From: CAZQIC01 sp964593555
GTDB lineage: Bacteria; Bacteroidota; Bacteroidia; JAFLBG01
Direction of reading: 5' to 3'
Length of the DNA stretch: 22,705 bases
NCBI GenBank assembly: GCA_964593555.1
Contig: CAZQIC010000074.1
Span: 1 to 22,705 of the forward strand
The position numbers were made by a program, and so were the translations under genes. This document shows positions 15,565 to 22,705 of the stretch, piece by piece. Every line of letters starts with the position of its first letter. The stretch's first letter is position 1. The notes beneath the pieces were generated by a model. It had not been told where the DNA came from, did not search any database, and saw only the letters and a list, made by a program, of their open reading frames with translations.

Positions 15565-16581
15565 TCAGGCAATGTGTTTAATATATCCCATGCACAAGTC
15601 AATGGTTGCCTCAATGCCTTTTATGTGAGTGCGCTCTACTCCATGTGATGCGGCAACTCCCGGTCCAATTAAGGCAACACGAAAATCGTTGCCGGCGCGT
15701 AATGCTGCCGAACCGTCTGATCCATAATATGGATAAACATCTAACGCATATGTTATTTTATTTTTATCAGCGATTTCTACCAGTTTTTTCCTGAAATTAT
15801 AATCATATGGTCCGGTGGAATCTTTTACACATATTGAACAACTTACTTCATTTCCCTCGCAGGAATTTCCAAGTACTCCCATATCTATGACTAACAAATC
15901 TTTTATAGTTGGTGAGTATCCACAGGTTCCTCCGTGTCCGACTTCTTCATAATTGGAGAAAAATATTTCAACAGGTACTTCTTTATTTTTTTCTTTTAAC
16001 CTTCTTGCCAATTCAAACAGAACATAGCATCCCGCTTTGTTATCCATGAACCTTGACTTGATAAATCCACTTGGTAATTCCATATAGCGGGGATCAAAAC
16101 AGATCATGTCGCCCGTTTTTATTCCTAATTTGGTAACATCCTTTTTTGAATATACTTCATTGTCAATACGAATGTGCATGGTATCATAATTTCTTTTTTC
16201 GCTTTCACGGTGGTTGTTGCTGTGAGCAGAGGGGTTATTTAGCAAGAGAGTTCCTGTAAAAACTTTTCCGTTCATGGAATATATTTTTACGTATTCTCCT
16301 TCAGCGCTGGTTAATGCTAATCCGCCTAAAGATGAAAATGAAAGTGTGCCGTTGCCATTTACACCTGAAACAATCGCGCCTAATGTATCAACGTGTGCTG
16401 CAATTGCCAATGTTGGATTTTTCCCTAAAGCACATTTTACAGCACCTTTATTAGTATACTCGGGTTTGTATCCGTACTTTTTAAGTAAATTAAAAATATA
16501 TTCGCAGGCCTTATCTGTATATCCGGTTGGAGAATCGATGTTTACTAATTCTCTAAGTGTATCGTACTTGCTCATTGTCAT
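15565..16581 (-). CDS. M42-family metallo-aminopeptidase
   Basis: Cytoplasmic dinuclear-metal aminopeptidase of the M42 (glutamyl aminopeptidase/TET, FrvX-like) family, about 338 residues. Metal and catalytic residues, numbered from MTMSKYDT: His63 and Asp65 (AAHVDTLG), Asp180 (FMDNKAG), the Glu212-Glu213 pair (NYEEVGHGG), Asp233 (VIDMG) and His313 (ASHGVERTH). The opening YDTLRELVNIDSPTG is typical. The frame is open 11 codons further (MSFLFINLEK), but the ATGs at 16581 or 16575 fit the family N-terminus better and follow an A-rich stretch (AGAAAAAA). It probably trims peptides in amino-acid recycling. The neighbours give no operon context: its stop is 200 bases from the cargo gene and its start faces the PAP2 gene. 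Confidence 0.9.
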   Translation of the reverse strand: MTMSKYDTLRELVNIDSPTGYTDKACEYIFNLLKKYGYKPEYTNKGAVKCALGKNPTLAIAAHVDTLGAIVSGVNGNGTLSFSSLGGLALTSAEGEYVKIYSMNGKVFTGTLLLNNPSAHSNNHRESEKRNYDTMHIRIDNEVYSKKDVTKLGIKTGDMICFDPRYMELPSGFIKSRFMDNKAGCYVLFELARRLKEKNKEVPVEIFFSNYEEVGHGGTCGYSPTIKDLLVIDMGVLGNSCEGNEVSCSICVKDSTGPYDYNFRKKLVEIADKNKITYALDVYPYYGSDGSAALRAGNDFRVALIGPGVAASHGVERTHIKGIEATIDLCMGYIKHIA

Positions 16582-16895
16582 ATTTTTTTCTAAATTAATA
16601 AACAAAAAGGACACAACCCATTCTCAAAGCACATTGCCGTAACTTATTATGTTAGAAGTATTAGTTGTTATTCTTTACTTTTCTTCCTTGATGAAGAAAA
16701 GTAACAAAAGAAATCAAGACAAAACGATTGCTCCGCACAGGCAACACGGCATCGCGTTTTGTCCTTGCTTGCGCACTGTTTCACAATTAAAATTCTTCTC
16801 TATATCATTATTTTAATATAAATACCATCAAGCATTTAAATTACATATCAATTCTATTTTACCTAATACTTCTTGGTATTGTATGGCTTTCCCCT
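16582..16895. other. Divergent intergenic region with repeat element and hidden 5' coding sequence
   Basis: Between the M42 gene (minus) and the PAP2 gene (plus) there are 314 bases. The middle (16671-16780) is the hairpin-rich repeat described separately. From 16791 to 16895 the PAP2 reading frame is open and encodes a hydrophobic helix, so this end is very likely coding although it lacks a usual start codon. No TAnnTTTG element was found on either strand. Confidence 0.6.
16671..16780. repeat. Hairpin-rich intergenic element, probable dispersed repeat
   Basis: The first part is a perfect 12-bp stem, TTACTTTTCTTC (16675-16686) with GAAGAAAAGTAA (16693-16704), loop CTTGAT. The second part pairs GACAAAACG (16718-16726) with CGTTTTGTC (16755-16763), and inside its loop TTGC (16728-16731) can pair with GCAA (16741-16744). 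The GC content rises sharply over 16730-16780 relative to its surroundings. From memory, similar elements (an AGAAAAGTAAC hairpin followed by a CGCACAGG-type block) recur in Bacteroidota intergenic DNA and are often mistaken for short genes; only this copy is in the window. Confidence 0.45.
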
Positions 16896-17597
16896 GTGGA
16901 GTTTACCTCATGCGCGAAAGATAGTTGGTGGTGCGGCATTGCATACTTGTTAACCCAATCGGCGGGAAAAATTGGCACTCCGCTTATTTTAATTTGCGCG
17001 GCTTTTTTTTACACCTTAAGAGCAGAATCTCTAAAGCAAAAAATTCTGACATTTTTTAAATCTGTAATTACGATAGGTGTCTTGCTGGCGGTGTTTGCCT
17101 TTGTAAATGAAAACCTGATAAAAAAAATTACAAAACTGCCAAGACCAAGTCACCTTTACATGGTTGAAAAGTCGGGGAATGAGATGACGCTTGATTCTAT
17201 TTATTCAATGGAACAAAAGGAGAGGCAAATCGCATTTCAGAAATTGATCAATGACAATCCATTAAAATTTGATTTGATTGACCAAGCTGTGCTGGATCAT
17301 TGGATAGAAGAGTCAGGTTTTTCATTTCCCTCCGGACATTCGTTCAATGCATTTTTGCTGGCTGTAGTCTTAACTTATAACATGAAACGATCGAGAAGCA
17401 GACTGGCGAATAAATTATTTTTGCTGCCTCTCATGTGGGCCGTTTCGGTTGCAGTTTCACGTGTTGCAATAGGTGCGCATTCCGCACTGGATGTGAGTTT
17501 CGGAGTAGGACTGGCTTTGGTGGTCGCTCATTTATTTTTGTACTTCGATCATACAAAGCATTGGCTTGATCACAGGGGTAGTTATTCTTCTGAATAA
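16896..17597 (+). CDS. PgpB-type PAP2 membrane phosphatase
   Basis: Integral membrane lipid phosphatase that removes phosphate from phosphatidylglycerophosphate or undecaprenyl diphosphate-type substrates on the outer face of the inner membrane. All three PAP2 motifs are present: K-x6-RP (Lys76 to Arg83-Pro84), PSGH (145-148) and SR-x5-H-x3-D (Ser188-Arg189, His195, Asp199). The ~60-residue insert between the first two motifs (EKSG..., HWIEESGFSFPSGH) resembles E. coli PgpB as I recall it. The GTG at 16896 is the first usual start, but the frame is open from 16791 and codons 16818-16895 encode N-T-I-K-H-L-N-Y-I then a hydrophobic helix (ISILFYLILLGIVWL) matching the first PgpB helix. The true start is therefore probably upstream, at a non-standard codon (ATA at 16818 is the best placed), or the ATG was lost. 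Confidence 0.85.
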   Translation: MEFTSCAKDSWWCGIAYLLTQSAGKIGTPLILICAAFFYTLRAESLKQKILTFFKSVITIGVLLAVFAFVNENLIKKITKLPRPSHLYMVEKSGNEMTLDSIYSMEQKERQIAFQKLINDNPLKFDLIDQAVLDHWIEESGFSFPSGHSFNAFLLAVVLTYNMKRSRSRLANKLFLLPLMWAVSVAVSRVAIGAHSALDVSFGVGLALVVAHLFLYFDHTKHWLDHRGSYSSE

Positions 17598-17894
17598 ATT
17601 GATTATGAAGACTGTTAAAATTTTAAAATTCTTCCATTTCTTATAGGAACAATTGCTGATTTTGTCGATTTTCGTATTATAATTTTTCGTTGTTGGCATT
17701 ATCTTTCTTCTTCATGAAAAAATTCACTACATCTCAAATGCGCACGTTTACAGTCGTTTAGGCGGATACAGAATAAGTATTTGAATTCAAAAGTTTTTAA
17801 ACCGTCAAACATACTCTCCTAAAGAGGGTTTGATCATATTATTTGGTGGACTAATTTTTCAAGAAACCCCTATTAAATTCTTAACTTGGTAAGG
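17598..17894. other. Intergenic region, no gene seen
   Basis: Nearly 300 bases without a credible gene; short ATG frames of 13-15 codons (such as one from about 17714) have no supporting features. An imperfect hairpin at 17805-17833 (TCAAAC and CTCT pairing with AGAG and GTTTGA) lies about 60-90 bases ahead of the giant surface-protein gene and might be an operator. No exact TAnnTTTG was found. Confidence 0.5.
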
Positions 17895-20060
17895 ATGAAC
17901 TTCTCCCGCATTATTCGTAAGTATAGCTATTTAGCGGCAGTGTTTCTTTTTACAACGATACACGCTTCAACTGAATATTCACGTAAACGGGGCGATGGAT
18001 TACAATTTATTCCAAACAAGGGCCAGGTCAATGATGCCGCAGGCTATTTGCGCCCCGATGTGCTTTATGTCGGGGAGAGCAGCTCATATTGTATTTATGT
18101 AAATAAGTCGGGGATTAGTTATGTGTTAAATAAAGTGGACGAGAATATTCCCGGTGACGGCGACACTCTCTCACTGTCAGTTTATCTCGAAAGATTAGGC
18201 AGAGGTAAGGTAGCACAGAGGGATGCCTTGGTTAGATCGCATAGGTTCGATCTTCAGTTTCTTGGATCATCAAATGCATCGGTTTTTGAAGAACATGATC
18301 TGGCAGAAGGATATTCCAATTTTTATTATGCTCATTGTAAACAAGGAATAGCTAATGTAAATTCATACAACAAATTAATTCAAAAAAATATTTATGAAGG
18401 TATTGATGTTGTGTATCATGGCGATAAGCAAAAGGGGTTAAAGTATGATATGATTGTGCATACTGGAGCCGACGCCAAAAATATTTTATTAAAGTATTCA
18501 GGAGCCGAGGTAAATTTATTTAACGGCAAACTTCAGATTGAAACTTCATTGGGACAGCTACAGGAGTTTATTCCTAAAGTGTATCAACGCATTAATAATG
18601 AAATAAAAGATGTAGCCGCAGAATATGTGATCAATGATGATGGGACAATAAGTTTTGATATTGGCAAGTATGATCCCAGGTACGATCTTGTGATAGATCC
18701 CTGGATCACCTACTATGGTGGAAATAATAGCGATTACAGCGCAGGTGTATGTGTTGATGCAAGTGGAAATGTTTTTGTTGCCGGTCATACGGTTTCGCCT
18801 AATTTTCCTGTAACAGTTGGGGCATTTCAAACGCAAGTAAGAGGTATATATGATATGTTTCTTGTCAAATTTGATGTAGCTGGTGTACGCCAATGGAGTA
18901 CATTATATGGAGGCAGTAGTTATGAATACCCTGAAGATTTAACTATTGATATAAATGGTGATGTGTTTGTAGCAGGATCAACAAGTTCAACAGATCTTCC
19001 TTTAAAGCTGGGTGCATTTCAAACTACCAGGGTTGCATTTGATGACGCCTTTCTGGTAAAATTCAGCACGGCCGGGATAAGGCTGTGGGATACTTATTAT
19101 GGTGATGATGGAGATGATAAAGCGCAGGATGTTACTACCGATGTGCTGGGGAATGTAATATTTACAGGAAGAACTTCTTCTAATAATTTCCCTGTTTTGT
19201 TGGCATGGCAGCCAGCTAGAGCAGGAGGCACAGACGCAATGATTGTAAAGTTTAACGGAACAGGAACACTTCAGTGGGCTACACATTTTGGAGGCACCTC
19301 GGAAGAAAACGGGAATGGGGTTGCAACAGATGCGGCGGGAAATGTTTTTGTTACTGGTTTTACGGCCTCCCTAAATTTCCCTACAATAATACCTTTTCAG
19401 CCCGCACAGGCCGGGGTAGGAGTTAACTGGAATTGGGGAGATGCGTTTGTTGCTAAATTTAATTCGGGAGGAACTCCTCAATGGAGCACTTATTATGGCG
19501 GTACGGATGATGATGAGGGCTGGTGCATAAACGTAGATAGTAAGGGCGATGTGGTTGTGTCAGGAACAACCAATTCAAATAATTTTCCTACGCTAAATCC
19601 GTACCAGGCAGCGTTTGGCGGAATGGGGCCAAGCTTTTTCGTTGTTGGAGATGCTTTTTTATTAAAGTTTACGAATGGTGGTGCAAGAATATGGGCAACG
19701 TATTATGGAACCTCGCAGGCAGAATGGAAGACTCTCTGCACCATTGATGCCAATGATTATATATACATACTGGGCGAATGGGAAGTGGATGGAAACAATG
19801 TGGGAACTTTTCCTGCTACCACCTGCGCATATCAAAAAAATTATTCTAATTACGAAGATCAGTATTTTGCCAAATTTACTCCTAACGGTGTACTTGTTTG
19901 CTTTAGTTATCTGGGTGGCACGAACGAAGACGATTTGGATTGGCGTAAGGGAGGGATAGATTGGTACGGTGGCTCTTTATACATTTCCACTACAACTCAG
20001 GGAAGTTATCCAGTTGTGGGGGGGGGCATATCAACAACTGTATGGTGGAGGGGTTTATGA
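17895..20060 (+). CDS. SBBP beta-propeller surface protein, N-terminal half of a frameshifted giant
   Basis: N-terminal 721 residues of what should be one protein of about 1350 residues ending at 21948. A signal peptide (hydrophobic 12-25, TIHAS) is followed by an extracellular domain at about 35-265 (FIPNKGQVNDAAG..., the module that commonly precedes SBBP repeats in Bacteroidota), ending DLVIDPWITYYGG. Then come at least six SBBP propeller repeats of about 55-65 residues with the pattern Y-Y-G-G...D-A-x-G-N-V-F-V-x-G-x-T-x-S-x-N-F-P...G-A-F-Q...D-A-F-L-V-K-F. In the last repeat the frame is lost at a nine-G tract (20018-20026): GSYPVVGG continues out of frame and stops at 20058-20060. The ATG at 17895 is preferred over the TTG at 17886 because it follows GTAAGG and fits the signal peptide. 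Confidence 0.85.
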   Translation: MNFSRIIRKYSYLAAVFLFTTIHASTEYSRKRGDGLQFIPNKGQVNDAAGYLRPDVLYVGESSSYCIYVNKSGISYVLNKVDENIPGDGDTLSLSVYLERLGRGKVAQRDALVRSHRFDLQFLGSSNASVFEEHDLAEGYSNFYYAHCKQGIANVNSYNKLIQKNIYEGIDVVYHGDKQKGLKYDMIVHTGADAKNILLKYSGAEVNLFNGKLQIETSLGQLQEFIPKVYQRINNEIKDVAAEYVINDDGTISFDIGKYDPRYDLVIDPWITYYGGNNSDYSAGVCVDASGNVFVAGHTVSPNFPVTVGAFQTQVRGIYDMFLVKFDVAGVRQWSTLYGGSSYEYPEDLTIDINGDVFVAGSTSSTDLPLKLGAFQTTRVAFDDAFLVKFSTAGIRLWDTYYGDDGDDKAQDVTTDVLGNVIFTGRTSSNNFPVLLAWQPARAGGTDAMIVKFNGTGTLQWATHFGGTSEENGNGVATDAAGNVFVTGFTASLNFPTIIPFQPAQAGVGVNWNWGDAFVAKFNSGGTPQWSTYYGGTDDDEGWCINVDSKGDVVVSGTTNSNNFPTLNPYQAAFGGMGPSFFVVGDAFLLKFTNGGARIWATYYGTSQAEWKTLCTIDANDYIYILGEWEVDGNNVGTFPATTCAYQKNYSNYEDQYFAKFTPNGVLVCFSYLGGTNEDDLDWRKGGIDWYGGSLYISTTTQGSYPVVGGGISTTVWWRGL

Positions 20061-21948
20061 TGCTGCAATAGTTAAAGTGTGTGCAAACAGTTGTGGCGAT
20101 ACGAGTATTGTTCCGCTTGATTTTAGTGCAAGCAAAACAAATTTGTGTAAGGGCGACAAAATAAATTTTAATCTCATTTATAATATTTGTGATAGTACAG
20201 AAATAACTTATGCATGGACATTTTCCGGAAGTACAACACATACATCAACACTTAAAAATCCAACAGGTATTGCGTATAATGGTCCGGGTGCATTTGATGT
20301 GAAACTAGTCGTGAATACATTATGTAGTAAAGATTCAATGACAAAAATAAATTATATTAATGTAAATGATCTTAACCTTGATTCATTATCTATAACAAGT
20401 GTTGATTGTAATCCAGGAAACAATGGGACCATAAGTTCGCATGTAAGCGGAAGCGGTTCGCCTTATACTTATTTATGGAGCACAAGTGCAACAACAGTTA
20501 ATATATCCGGTTTAAGTATTGGTGCATATTCATTTACTGTTACTGATAATGCAGGTTGTAAGGACACTGCTTCTGTAAGTTTGATCAACCCTTCTGTTCC
20601 ACAAATTAATTTGAGTTCAACATCCGTATTGTGTAATGGCGGAGCTACCGGAACAGCTTCTGTAAGTGTAGGTACAACATCTCCTCTTCCCTATACGTAT
20701 TCCTGGGGAGGCATGAGTAGTACGGGTACAAGCGTAAGTGGATTAACCTCGGGCGTATATAGTGTTACAGTTACAGATGCAAATAATTGTGTGTCAACAA
20801 AAACTATTTCAGTAGCACAGCCCGCTGCAATAACAGGTACAATTAGTACAACTTCGGTTACTTGTTTTGGTGGGACAAATGGATCTGCGGGTATATCTTC
20901 GGGAGGAGGAACAGGTATGCTTTCTTACTTATGGAGTGGTTCGCAGACAGAACAAAACATTACCGGTCTTGCAAATGGAACATATACAATTGTCGTCACT
21001 GATGATAATGGCTGTACTTTTTCTCAAGCAGTTAATGTCCAACAACCCGCTGCTGTTTTTGTTGGTTTGCTTCCTCTGAATCCTAAGGTTTGTTCAGGGA
21101 GGGCAGTAACAGTTTCCGCTAATGGGGGTGGAGGTACGGGTGCGCTTAGTTATAGCTGGAGTAATGGTCAGACGAATGCCAGCATCCAGGTTTCGCCAGC
21201 CATCGCATCATCTTATACTTTGGTTGTAACGGATGGTAATGGCTGCATGGCGGTGAATACAATTTCTGTAGCGGTTGATAATAATTCTTCAAGCGCCGCG
21301 AATGCACAAATATGTTTTGGAGAAGACTATTCTCTTCCTGATGGCACTTTGGTTTCTTCATCAGGCGTGTACACAAGTACATTGATTTCTGCAAACGGAT
21401 GTGACAGTATAATAACCACTACATTAAATATTAATTCAGTTCCTTCTATTACAATAATTTCATCGGGTGTTAATATTACAATAGGGCAGCAGGTATCGCT
21501 TTCCGCTTCAGGTTCTTCCAGCTATTTGTGGAGTAATGGTTCAACCGACCAATCCATTTCGGTTGTTCAATCAAATCCCGGTGTTTTTATTTATTGTGTT
21601 ACAGGAACAAATGCTAATGGTTGTTCTGATACAGCATGTGTCAGTCTTGATTTTGACATCCCTGTATGTGTCGGAAAAGTTTTTGTTCCGACAGCATTTT
21701 CTCCTAATGCGGATGGAGTCAATGATAAATTATGTGTTGAAGGAATAATTTGTATTAAGACGATTCATTTTACGATAGTGAATCGTTGGGGCGAAAAAGT
21801 TTTTGAAAGCGAAGATCCCAAAGTGTGTTGGGATGGTTATTATAAAGGGAAGGCATTAGATCCCGCTGTATTTGTTTATTATTTAAATGGGCTTCTCTAT
21901 GACGGAGAAGATATCCAGCTAAAAGGAAATATAAGTTTAGTGAAATAA
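19969..21948 (+). CDS. PKD/SprB-repeat half with T9SS type B (CHU_C) domain, downstream of frameshift
   Basis: C-terminal part of the same giant protein, in a frame shifted by one base. Real homology to the upstream half begins right after the G tract: AYQQLYGGGVYDAAIVKV completes the broken SBBP repeat, so the codons from 19969 to 20017 in this frame are not expected to be protein. Then follow a PKD-like domain (about residues 48-135: PLDFSASKTNLCKGDKINF...), three to four SprB-type repeats (about 140-440: S-V-x-C-x-G-x-x-G-x...Y-x-W-S...G-x-Y-x-x-x-V-T-D-x-x-G-C), a short CxSx segment, and the gliding-motility-associated C-terminal domain from about 570 (FVPTAFSPNADGVND, NRWGEKVFES, WDGYYKG, NISLVK). 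That tail targets the type IX system and leaves such proteins attached to the cell surface. Adhesin or gliding roles are likely by family. The gene stops 12 bases before the opposing CHU_C gene. Confidence 0.85.
   Translation: MALYTFPLQLREVIQLWGGAYQQLYGGGVYDAAIVKVCANSCGDTSIVPLDFSASKTNLCKGDKINFNLIYNICDSTEITYAWTFSGSTTHTSTLKNPTGIAYNGPGAFDVKLVVNTLCSKDSMTKINYINVNDLNLDSLSITSVDCNPGNNGTISSHVSGSGSPYTYLWSTSATTVNISGLSIGAYSFTVTDNAGCKDTASVSLINPSVPQINLSSTSVLCNGGATGTASVSVGTTSPLPYTYSWGGMSSTGTSVSGLTSGVYSVTVTDANNCVSTKTISVAQPAAITGTISTTSVTCFGGTNGSAGISSGGGTGMLSYLWSGSQTEQNITGLANGTYTIVVTDDNGCTFSQAVNVQQPAAVFVGLLPLNPKVCSGRAVTVSANGGGGTGALSYSWSNGQTNASIQVSPAIASSYTLVVTDGNGCMAVNTISVAVDNNSSSAANAQICFGEDYSLPDGTLVSSSGVYTSTLISANGCDSIITTTLNINSVPSITIISSGVNITIGQQVSLSASGSSSYLWSNGSTDQSISVVQSNPGVFIYCVTGTNANGCSDTACVSLDFDIPVCVGKVFVPTAFSPNADGVNDKLCVEGIICIKTIHFTIVNRWGEKVFESEDPKVCWDGYYKGKALDPAVFVYYLNGLLYDGEDIQLKGNISLVK
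20018..20026 (+). repeat. Nine-G homopolymer at the frameshift point
   Basis: A run of nine G residues in otherwise AT-rich coding DNA. With eight G the SBBP repeat reads on as VVGGAYQQLYGGGVYDAAIVKV and the 1350-residue protein is intact; with nine it stops 11 codons later. It is the only long G run in the window. Confidence 0.85.
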
Positions 21949-21960
21949 TTTTTATAGGGC

Positions 21961-22671
21961 TTAACGGATAAGGTTCACGTGTCCCATGTACCTGTGCTTG
22001 TAACCAAGAACATCCGTAGTTGCAACCTTCCATACATACGTATCTTGTTGAGCAGCAAATTTGCCATCGTTTGCTTTTCCATTCCAGCCAACATTTGGGT
22101 CTGTAGATTTAAATATGAAATCTCCCCAGCGATCGAATACCCAAAATTCATATTTGTCAACATCAATTCCCATTCCCTTTGGAATAAAAACATCATTTAT
22201 ATTATCACCGTTTGGAGAAAAGGTGTTAGGTACATATAAAGCATAATCACTTTTTATAACTATTATATCCTCTGCGGTATCCGAACATCCGTATTGATTA
22301 TTTACAATAAGTCTAACTTGGTAATGACCAGAATCTGAATAGGTATAAGAGGGATTCTGCAATGTTGAACCACTCGCATTAACATCTCCAAAACTCCAAT
22401 CCCATTGTGAAGCATTTGTAGATTTATCAGTAAAATGAATAATTGGATTTAAAATAGTTGTGGGTTGTGGAGTGGCAGAAAAGTTTGCATGCGGATTAGG
22501 GAAAACAGTTATATAATTATTTTGTGTAAGCGAATTAGAGCAGCCATTATTATCCGTTACAGTAAGTGTAATGTTGTATGATCCGCTATCGCTGAAACAA
22601 TGATTAGGATTGTTTTGTGTGGAAGAATTGCTTCCGTAGCCAAAATTCCAGAGACTGTAAAATGAACTGTG
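21961..22671 (-). pseudogene. PKD-repeat protein with T9SS type B (CHU_C) domain, 5' end missing
   Basis: The reading frame is open from 22671 down to the TAA at 21961-21963, about 236 codons, with no start codon; an in-frame TAG lies at 22672-22674. The encoded part has a PKD-like domain (WNFGYGS...SGSYNITLTVTDNNGC), a second PKD domain (WDWSFGDVNASG...SGHYQVRLIVNNQYGC), then the gliding-motility-associated C-terminal domain (YVPNTFSPNGDNINDVFIPKG, FDRWGDFIFKS, GWNGKANDGK, YKHRYMGHVNLIR). Proteins of this type are much longer and exported by the type IX system. The first PKD repeat is cut at its start, and the last ~35 bases of the window are AT-rich and non-coding in all minus frames that matter. 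Either the gene is truncated, or the window (contig) end carries an artefact. Confidence 0.75.
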
Positions 22672-22705
22672 CTATTTAAAATTAAGAACAAAATCTTAAC
22701 TTTAA

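Noticed and set aside
16634..16642. Plus-strand frame 16274-16642 and other frames crossing the intergenic repeat as genes
   Set aside because: They are antisense to the M42 peptidase or run through the hairpin repeat, with low-complexity products.
19675..19959. 94-codon frame overlapping the SBBP repeats
   Set aside because: Out-of-frame shadow; the SBBP repeat pattern is clearly in the other frame up to the G tract.
20000..20060. Programmed ribosomal frameshift as the explanation for the split giant gene
   Set aside because: The shift needed is +1 (or -2) at a G run, with no slippery heptamer or downstream structure of the usual type seen; length variation or sequencing error at the homopolymer is simpler.
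21979..22246. Plus-strand frames over the 3' CHU_C gene
   Set aside because: Antisense to a recognisable CHU_C domain; no independent evidence.

Overview
The window is chromosomal DNA from a Bacteroidota bacterium, probably an AT-rich, free-living member of the Flavobacteriales/Sphingobacteriales/Cytophagales breadth. The evidence is several type IX secretion (T9SS) cargo proteins with type A or type B (gliding-motility-associated, CHU_C) sorting domains, a short NuoG lacking the molybdopterin domain, TAnnTTTG -7 promoter elements, few Shine-Dalgarno sites, an LVIVD-repeat lipoprotein and SprB/SBBP repeats. No rRNA, tRNA, CRISPR array, transposase or phage gene is visible.

Layout from left to right. 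(1) 22-2675: a secreted Asp-box (BNR) repeat protein with a type A tail converges on a small lipoprotein gene. (2) 2976-6584: a tightly packed operon of nuoG, a membrane-anchored diheme cytochrome c, nuoH and a secreted protein of unknown function. It is a fragment of the complex I locus with a cytochrome where nuoH normally follows nuoG directly, and no nuoI after nuoH. (3) 6585-9490: a metZ-like sulfhydrylase behind a leader with two mutually exclusive hairpins, then a small membrane-protein gene bracketed by inverted degenerate heptad repeats, then a deoxyhypusine-synthase-like gene. (4) 9521-11590: an LVIVD lipoprotein and an outer-membrane-barrel-like protein in one operon, ending in a strong terminator. 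(5) 11719-14499: a NarL-type-looking dyad, then an 852-residue phosphodiesterase-TPR-sulfotransferase fusion translationally coupled to an unlisted 59-residue protein that carries a CTERM-like sorting/anchor segment. (6) 14511-16581: terminator, a type A T9SS cargo gene and an M42 aminopeptidase. (7) 16675-17597: an intergenic hairpin repeat and a PgpB-type PAP2 phosphatase with no usual start codon for its first membrane helix. (8) 17895-21948: a giant SBBP/PKD/SprB/CHU_C surface protein split by a nine-G tract. (9) 21961-22671: a convergent, 5'-broken PKD/CHU_C protein at the window edge.

Much of the window encodes the cell surface: four T9SS cargo genes, two lipoproteins and a barrel-like protein. 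Items most worth following up are the coupled CTERM-peptide/phosphodiesterase-TPR-sulfotransferase pair, the poly-G tract that switches a surface protein out of frame, the nuoG-cytochrome-nuoH arrangement, and the repeat-flanked membrane gene wedged between two convergent genes.
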